DNA from: G963667675 sp965197565
GTDB taxonomy: Bacteria > Chloroflexota > Dehalococcoidia > Lucifugimonadales > UBA3495
NCBI GenBank assembly: GCA_965197565.1
Contig: CBDANK010000004.1
Coordinates: 496,001-560,000 of the forward strand
DNA: 64,000 nt
Direction of reading: 5' to 3'
The position numbers were made by a program, and so were the translations under genes. Below are positions 60,062 to 64,000 of this stretch, piece after piece (position 1 is the stretch's first letter; each line of letters opens with the position of its first letter). The notes beneath the pieces are model-generated. The model was not told the origin of the DNA. It was given only the letters and a program-made list of their open reading frames with translations, and ran no database searches.

Positions 60062-60415
60062 ATGACGCAGCAGGCAGGCACTGATATTCAGTGGAAACGG
60101 TACGTTGATGATGAGGGACTGGAATACGCAACGTTGGCCGAGGTTATTACAACCTTAGAGTCAGAAGTTGAGGGGTTGTATATCTTTGAGTCTGGTAGTT
60201 GGGGAAAACCGTCAGAGCCGAGGTATCCGAGGTTCGTGCGGTTCCGCGGGGATGATGAAATGGGGTTTAAGGTTGCTGAGGTAGCGGAACAACACAACTT
60301 CCAGGTTTTCGGTCTATTAAAGCATTGGCTTTACAGTTGTATACCGGAAATGGACGACAGGCACAGGCCAACTTTCAAGTTGAACTTTATAGCACCTGTG
60401 TCGCAGAGCGATTAA
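60062..60415 (+). CDS. Hypothetical protein, 117 aa
   Basis: Not recognised. VDDEGLEYATLAEVITTLES, LYIFESGSWGKPSEPRYPRF and VRFRGDDEMGFKVAEVAEQH suggest a small alpha/beta domain. Follows the membrane wHTH gene by 21 bases with its own GGTAGGG site, so probably one operon. Confidence 0.5.
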   Translation: MTQQAGTDIQWKRYVDDEGLEYATLAEVITTLESEVEGLYIFESGSWGKPSEPRYPRFVRFRGDDEMGFKVAEVAEQHNFQVFGLLKHWLYSCIPEMDDRHRPTFKLNFIAPVSQSD

Positions 60416-60651
60416 CATTTATTGCATTTGATGAGTTTCTGGCATTCGTCGCACGAAGAGCGTTCGTCTCCGTTGCGGTCAGTGCCTTTTCCAGTACGTA
60501 AATTGGGGAGTTCATTGTTCATTTGTCGTTCAATATCATTGGAAATAATCTCTTTGTAATAGGGGCAATTATTGCACTCGTGGTAAACGTCTTTTCGGTC
60601 ATTTCCAAGCGTTCCACCGATGGCGATAGTGTGATAAGGGGGAATTCTCAA
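60412..60651 (-). CDS. Small cysteine-motif protein, 79 aa
   Basis: RIPPYHTIAIGGTLGNDRKD, then VYHECNNCPYY and RSSCDECQKLIKCNKC: three or four CxxC pairs, likely zinc-binding. Related in layout to 59127-59369. Its stop overlaps the 3' end of the opposite gene by four bases. Confidence 0.5.
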   Translation of the reverse strand: MRIPPYHTIAIGGTLGNDRKDVYHECNNCPYYKEIISNDIERQMNNELPNLRTGKGTDRNGDERSSCDECQKLIKCNKC

Positions 60652-60731
60652 AAGCAGTCTCTCAGAGCCTGAATCAGCCCAATATCTACCAGCACTTTAA
60701 CAATTTGTCAACCAGCTAACCCTGTTGTCTC

Positions 60732-60759
60732 TTGACTTTCCAGCCGTTTTAGTGTACAG
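60732..60759 (+). promoter_or_regulatory. Promoter of the IS transposase, with an inverted repeat
   Basis: TTGACT at 60732-60737 and TACAGT at 60754-60759 (spacer 16). GCCGTTTTAG at 60743-60752 and CTAAAACGGC at 60778-60787 form a perfect 10-bp inverted repeat straddling the -10 region and expected start, a possible operator or a protective RNA hairpin. Confidence 0.55.
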
Positions 60760-60796
60760 TAGTCACATAAATCAAAGCTAAAACGGCGGGAAAGCA

Positions 60797-61777
60797 ATGG
60801 GTAAGGACAAGGGTAAGGGTGGTCCCGGCAAGGCGTACCGGACGGGCATCAGCCTGATAGAGGCGGTACAGAAGTTCGGGGATGAGGAAACGGCTCACCA
60901 GTGGTTTGTAGACCGCAGGTGGCCGGACGGTGTGCGCTGTCCTGATTGTGATAGTGAGAATGTGAAGATGCGCAACAGCAAGCGCAAGACTCCGGTATAT
61001 CATTGCAACGCCTGCAAATACGACTTCACTGTAAAGTCCGGCACCATATTGCACGACTCCAAACTGCCGCTCAGCAAATGGGCTATTGCGTTCTATCTGT
61101 TCAACACGAGTCTCAAGGGCGTCAGTTCAATGAAACTGCATCGGGACTTGGGCATCACGCAAAAGAGCGCGTGGCATATGGCGCACCGGATACGGGAGAC
61201 TTGGAACAACGAGACTGAGAAGTTTGCTGGCCCGGTGGAAGTTGACGAGACGTATCACGGCGGCGAGAACAAGAACCGCCATAAGGACAAGAAGCTAGAG
61301 GGGCGTGGTACTGCCAACAAGACGCCGATAGCAGGCGTCCTGGACAGGCCCACGAATCGGGTAACGACGAAGGTAGTTCCTACCACGACCAAGAAGGTGT
61401 TGCAGGGGTTTGTCGAGGAACATACTGAGGATAACGCTCAGGTCTACACGGACGAACACGCAGGCTATCGGGGCATCGACCGCCCGCATGAGGCGGTTGC
61501 TCACGGGGCAGGTGAATATGTGCGAGAGATGGCGCACACAAACGGACTCGAAAGTTTCTGGTCACAGTTCAAAAGAGGCGTTGACGGGACTTTCCACCAA
61601 ATCAGCGTCAAGCACCTGCAAGCCTACGCCAACGAGTTCAGTGGAAGGCACAACAGCCGTCCGATGGACACGATAACCATGATGGAAGCGATGGCAACCA
61701 ACGGAGTAGGTCGGCACTTGCCGTACAAACGGCTGATAGGTGCTGATAGGGCAGAGGAATGGGAGTGCGGGAATTAA
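60797..61777 (+). CDS. IS1595-family (ISXO2-like) transposase
   Basis: 326 aa. N-terminal zinc ribbon VRCPDCDSENVKMRNSK with YHCNACKYDFTVKSGT, then the DDE-like nuclease: PVEVDETYHGG, VYTDEHAGYRGI and HTNGLESFWSQFKRGVDGTF. Complete and probably active. The composition differs from the core genes to the left. Confidence 0.95.
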   Translation: MGKDKGKGGPGKAYRTGISLIEAVQKFGDEETAHQWFVDRRWPDGVRCPDCDSENVKMRNSKRKTPVYHCNACKYDFTVKSGTILHDSKLPLSKWAIAFYLFNTSLKGVSSMKLHRDLGITQKSAWHMAHRIRETWNNETEKFAGPVEVDETYHGGENKNRHKDKKLEGRGTANKTPIAGVLDRPTNRVTTKVVPTTTKKVLQGFVEEHTEDNAQVYTDEHAGYRGIDRPHEAVAHGAGEYVREMAHTNGLESFWSQFKRGVDGTFHQISVKHLQAYANEFSGRHNSRPMDTITMMEAMATNGVGRHLPYKRLIGADRAEEWECGN

Positions 61778-61803
61778 GGATGGCTGGACTAGGGTGACAT
61801 AGG

Positions 61804-61938
61804 TTCTGGCGAGCGCGGGATTATAGAGACGCTTTTGACGGGGCTTACAACTATTACCAGCGTTTCAAACGGTTGGTGGAACTGGCAGAATATGCCCAGT
61901 TGTCAGGTACGCGGGTTCCGAAGTCTGTCCAATCTTAG
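61804..61938 (+). pseudogene. Open 3' fragment just right of the IS
   Basis: Frame 61804-61938 reads FWRARDYRDAFDGAYNYYQR and FKRLVELAEYAQLSGTRVPK then stop, with no start codon before it and a stop at the IS border. The sequence looks like real coding (amphipathic helices), so it may be the 3' end of a gene cut by the IS. No matching 5' part is visible left of the IS. Confidence 0.35.
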
Positions 61939-62365
61939 GCAGAATGATTTGAGGTCTGAGATACACGGCTTGACAGACGATGTTATGGACTATCTTGACG
62001 AACTCCCGTCAAGACAGGAAGATTTGTCAATTGTCATGGACTCTCTCATCCCGGTTGATGATGAGGGGCTGGTTGATGAGATGCACGAGGCTTTCCCTAA
62101 GATAACTGGCGGATTACTAAGGGCAAGGCAAATTTTCAGAGGGGCAAGCGTTATGTCCAGAATCATGGATGAAGGCGACGAAGAACAGATTGACTTCTTG
62201 CGAGTCAGGGAACCTGTTGAGCGGGGCAGGAAGCCGACAGCCGGAGAATTTCGGCGCGACTTTCAGGAAACAATGCGACGGCTAGATAACGTAATTGAGT
62301 GGGGAGAGGAATTCATACGGGAAGGCGAAGAATACTTGCGTGAGCGGAACCGCAAGCGTGGGTAG
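61892..62365 (+). CDS. Hypothetical acidic helical protein
   Basis: Up to 157 aa; the start is uncertain (ATG 61892, or TTG 61949, which lies just after the previous frame ends). The acidic helical part EIHGLTDDVMDYLDELPSRQ, EGLVDEMHEAFPKITGGLLR and DNVIEWGEEFIREGEEYLRE carries the coding signal. Unknown function; typical of accessory elements. Confidence 0.5.
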   Translation: MPSCQVRGFRSLSNLRQNDLRSEIHGLTDDVMDYLDELPSRQEDLSIVMDSLIPVDDEGLVDEMHEAFPKITGGLLRARQIFRGASVMSRIMDEGDEEQIDFLRVREPVERGRKPTAGEFRRDFQETMRRLDNVIEWGEEFIREGEEYLRERNRKRG

Positions 62366-62418
62366 ACTCCTTGCCCCACCTCGATTCTCGTGGCCGCAAG
62401 CTGAGCAAGAGGCCATAG

Positions 62419-62676
62419 TCAGCGTCCTTGACAATATTTCCGGGTGTTGTCTGGCCCTGTGTGTGCTGTGTGAATATCGGCGGCGACTTCCAGCGTCCGT
62501 CCGCCGATGGCTAATACGTCCAGCCGGTAGTAGTCATATCCAACGCCTGCAAGAGCGGAGCAAGCCCGGTCAAGCTCGGAATCTGACGCCCCTGAAATCT
62601 CACCAGCACCGGGCATACAGGCAACACTGATTGCGATTGTTGCGGCGAGTAACACCGCTCCGATTGTCCTCATCAT
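62419..62676 (-). CDS. Small lipoprotein-like protein
   Basis: 85 aa. N-terminal hydrophobic MRTIGAVLLAATIAISVAC followed by MPG: a possible lipobox (SVAC). Mature part short with two more cysteines (RACSAL, KYCQGR). Directly follows the 2-TM gene at 62679 on the same strand, with a two-base gap. Confidence 0.5.
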   Translation of the reverse strand: MMRTIGAVLLAATIAISVACMPGAGEISGASDSELDRACSALAGVGYDYYRLDVLAIGGRTLEVAADIHTAHTGPDNTRKYCQGR

Positions 62677-62678
62677 GG

Positions 62679-62966
62679 TTAAGGCCCTGGCACGATGTTG
62701 ATGATTGACCGAACAGCCTTCGTTGCGCCGTTGGTGTAGTTGATGGTGGCGGTTATGCTGTCGTTATTCGCAGAGCGGGTGTTAATGATGATTTGCTGTG
62801 TTGACCTGCCGATGAACAGGAAGCCGAGTAGGGGCATCAACAACAGCCCAGCGCCCAACGTGGACACGACGAATAATCCGTAAGCTATGAGGATTAGCCA
62901 CCGTCCGATGCCGAAGGAAGCGTCACGGCGGATAATCAATGATTGGTCGGTCTGGCTCTGAACCAT
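62679..62966 (-). CDS. Small two-segment membrane protein
   Basis: 95 aa. WLILIAYGLFVVSTLGAGLL and LMPLLGFLFIGRSTQQ form a hairpin of membrane helices, then a soluble beta-like tail (IIINTRSANNDSITATINYT). Pairs with the lipoprotein-like gene downstream. Function unknown. Confidence 0.5.
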   Translation of the reverse strand: MVQSQTDQSLIIRRDASFGIGRWLILIAYGLFVVSTLGAGLLLMPLLGFLFIGRSTQQIIINTRSANNDSITATINYTNGATKAVRSIINIVPGP

Positions 62967-63309
62967 CTAGTTCGTGTCGTTGGATAAGGTCATCAGGGAT
63001 TGGGTAAACAGTTCGTTGGGTTGCCATCGAGTGGCGACTTGGGTGATAGGCATAAGAGGAACCCCCTTGTGGCAGAATGTCGGGTTACTCTCCCACAAGT
63101 CACCACGACGGGCGAGCCGCAAGGGGGCACGAAGCCCCGATTCAGACGCCATGGCCCGCCTGTGGTTGCCGTGGTATGACTCGTGGGAGAGCCAACGTCT
63201 TTCTACCAGCGCCGCCCGCTAAAGTCAAGCTGAGGGAATGAGCGTTAATTCCCTTGCAATAGGCAGTAAGGCCCTGGTAGGGTCAAACAAAATTCAAGGA
63301 GGTGTAGCA
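62967..63309. other. 340-base gap
   Basis: No supported gene. Open frames exist on both strands (62967-63152 minus, 62974-63222 plus) but neither has a ribosome site or familiar sequence. The segment 63058-63115 contains ACCCCCTTGTGG...GCCGCAAGGGGG, a weak inverted repeat. Confidence 0.45.
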
Positions 63310-63540
63310 ATGACTACACGAAGCAGAGTAGAACGCAGGGCCACGGAGCGCAGGATTTCAAAGGCGCGGGAAGAAAGGTTCGTCAAGTCGTTGACGGACG
63401 CCCGTGATGCCCTTGACGATGTTATCGAACAGGCTACTATGGGAGACAGCAAAGCCTTTGACGCGCTGGACGATTTCAGCGATGAAATGGACAGGATTTA
63501 CTCGCAGGCCGAGCGGATGGAAGAAGCAAGCGAGAGCTAG
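63310..63540 (+). CDS. Small charged helical protein, 76 aa
   Basis: ATG 63310 follows a strong AAGGAGGTG. Basic N terminus (TTRSRVERRATERRISKARE) and acidic C-terminal helices (SLTDARDALDDVIEQATMG; DFSDEMDRIYSQAERMEEA). Phage- or ICE-type small gene; unknown. Confidence 0.6.
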   Translation: MTTRSRVERRATERRISKAREERFVKSLTDARDALDDVIEQATMGDSKAFDALDDFSDEMDRIYSQAERMEEASES

Positions 63541-63554
63541 GGAGTAAATATACG

Positions 63555-63845
63555 ATGAATGTTCTGATACACGTTGACGACGCGATTGATGCCCATTTGG
63601 TGCCACAGGAATTGCCGGGTGACCATATACCGGATTTACTGCGTGAATTGGATGATGCGATAGTCAACTCACATGCATTCGGGGCAGAAGAAGAATTGAT
63701 TGAAGTGAGCGTTGAAATTGCTAAGATGGCATACCATAGACTACTCGCCTATTCCCATAGCATCCCAAATGAAGATGTGAGGCGACACGCTCGGTACGAA
63801 GCCGCGTCAACACGGATATGGGATGTTTTGAAGCAAGCTGGTTGA
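63555..63845 (+). CDS. Hypothetical protein, 96 aa
   Basis: Follows the previous gene by 14 bases. HVDDAIDAHLVPQELPGDHI, LLRELDDAIVNSHAFGAEEE and HARYEAASTRIWDVLKQA; helical, acidic, no known motif. Confidence 0.5.
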   Translation: MNVLIHVDDAIDAHLVPQELPGDHIPDLLRELDDAIVNSHAFGAEEELIEVSVEIAKMAYHRLLAYSHSIPNEDVRRHARYEAASTRIWDVLKQAG

Positions 63846-63877
63846 GCGCATAAATGGTAACAATTGGAGATGGAGAA

Positions 63878-64000
63878 ATGGCGAAGAAAGAGAAGCGGCG
63901 CGGGCGTCCGCCGAAGTACGTGATGCCTGAGCCGATAGAGGGTTTTAGCCCGGAAGAAATAGCGGACGTGGTGTTGCGAGCAAAACCGCCGAGGAAGTGG
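63878..64000 (+). CDS. Partial gene with AT-hook-like N terminus
   Basis: ATG 63878 behind GGAGATGGAGA; open to the right edge (41 codons). Begins MAKKEKRRGRPPKYVMPEPI: RRGRPPK is an AT-hook-type minor-groove motif, common at the start of phage terminase small subunits and other mobile-element DNA-binding proteins. The rest lies outside. Confidence 0.55.
   Translation, partial: MAKKEKRRGRPPKYVMPEPIEGFSPEEIADVVLRAKPPRKW

Larger units (their letters stand above)
60718..61805 (+). mobile_element. IS1595-type insertion sequence, candidate limits
   Basis: Around the transposase, left CCTGTTGTC...TTTCCAGCC (60721-60745) and right GGCTGGACTAGGGTGACATAGG (61782-61803) are imperfect inverted repeats sharing TCCAGCC and GTC words. 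The resulting length of about 1.09 kb fits IS1595 elements. No eight-base target duplication is seen at these exact limits, so borders may be off by some bases or the element may be old. Confidence 0.5.

Noticed and set aside
61835..61891. N-terminal part of the longest frame of the 61.8-62.4 kb gene
   Set aside because: The residues look non-coding and another frame there looks more like a real gene end.
62967..63222. Open frames on both strands between the membrane protein and the 63.3-kb gene
   Set aside because: No Shine-Dalgarno site, no recognisable sequence, and both strands equally open.

Overview
The window is 64 kb of a high-GC bacterial chromosome, with coding on both strands, short operons and many ATGA/GTGA/TTGA stop-start overlaps. 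The gene set best suits a free-living Chloroflexota bacterium of the Dehalococcoidia/SAR202 type: F420/FMN-type oxidoreductases (LLM and PPOX), SDR and crotonase enzymes, a GlcDEF glycolate oxidase, a T-box-controlled trp operon, lipoproteins with Gram-positive-like operon control, and many short dispersed repeats. This taxonomic call is an inference; no rRNA or ribosomal protein gene is present to settle it.

Layout. 1-3.2 kb: the 3' part of purL coupled to a glycosyltransferase. 3.2-6.1 kb: an accessory patch of small genes, with a duplicated winged-helix protein and three tandem toxin/antitoxin-like pairs (DUF4258-like plus DUF2283-like), two of them broken by frameshift or truncation. 6.2-16.9 kb: metabolic and envelope genes (GH63-like hydrolase, LLM oxidoreductase, NYN-LOTUS protein, a three-gene cupredoxin/membrane cluster, SDR, quinone reductase, enoyl-CoA hydratase, cupin). 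17.4-25.1 kb: trpE-VOC-trpG-trpD-(toxin/antitoxin pair)-trpC-trpF-trpB behind a sigma70-like promoter and a Trp (UGG) T-box. The operon has been invaded three times: a dispersed repeat between trpG and trpD, a DUF4258/DUF2283 pair between trpD and trpC, and a 152-bp MITE between trpF and trpB. No trpA follows trpB. 25.2-33.4 kb: SDR, a class V aminotransferase, and glcF-glcE ... glcD on the minus strand; glcD is separated from glcE by a 1.9-kb insert carrying a PD-(D/E)XK-like protein, a lipoprotein and an orphan antitoxin. Glycolate oxidation to glyoxylate and transamination to glycine fit together here.

34.2-49.9 kb: leuB, a Ca2+/cation antiporter, HicAB followed by a large HExxH lipoprotein, a JAMM protease/dual-specificity phosphatase/DUF167 operon, enoyl-CoA hydratase, metF, acpS-nnrD/E, HEAT-repeat protein, PPOX oxidoreductase, dCTP deaminase-like protein, radC, cupin, DUF1501. 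50.4-52 kb: promoter, tRNA-Ala(CGC), tRNA-Arg(CCT), tRNA-Trp(CCA), terminator, a VRR-NUC remnant and a HigBA-like pair. 52-58.6 kb: cytidylate-kinase-like protein, then cobalamin nucleotide-loop genes (phosphatase, cobQ, cobU, PduX-like kinase) and a second isopropylmalate/isocitrate-type dehydrogenase.

58.6-64 kb: accessory tail of visibly lower GC, with a 28-bp tandem repeat, small unknown genes, an IS1595-type insertion sequence with candidate imperfect ends, and a run of small phage/ICE-like genes that continues past the right edge. At least three families of short dispersed repeats (called A, B and C below) fill many intergenic gaps; one copy of family B carries a 54-bp insertion with a 3-bp target duplication.
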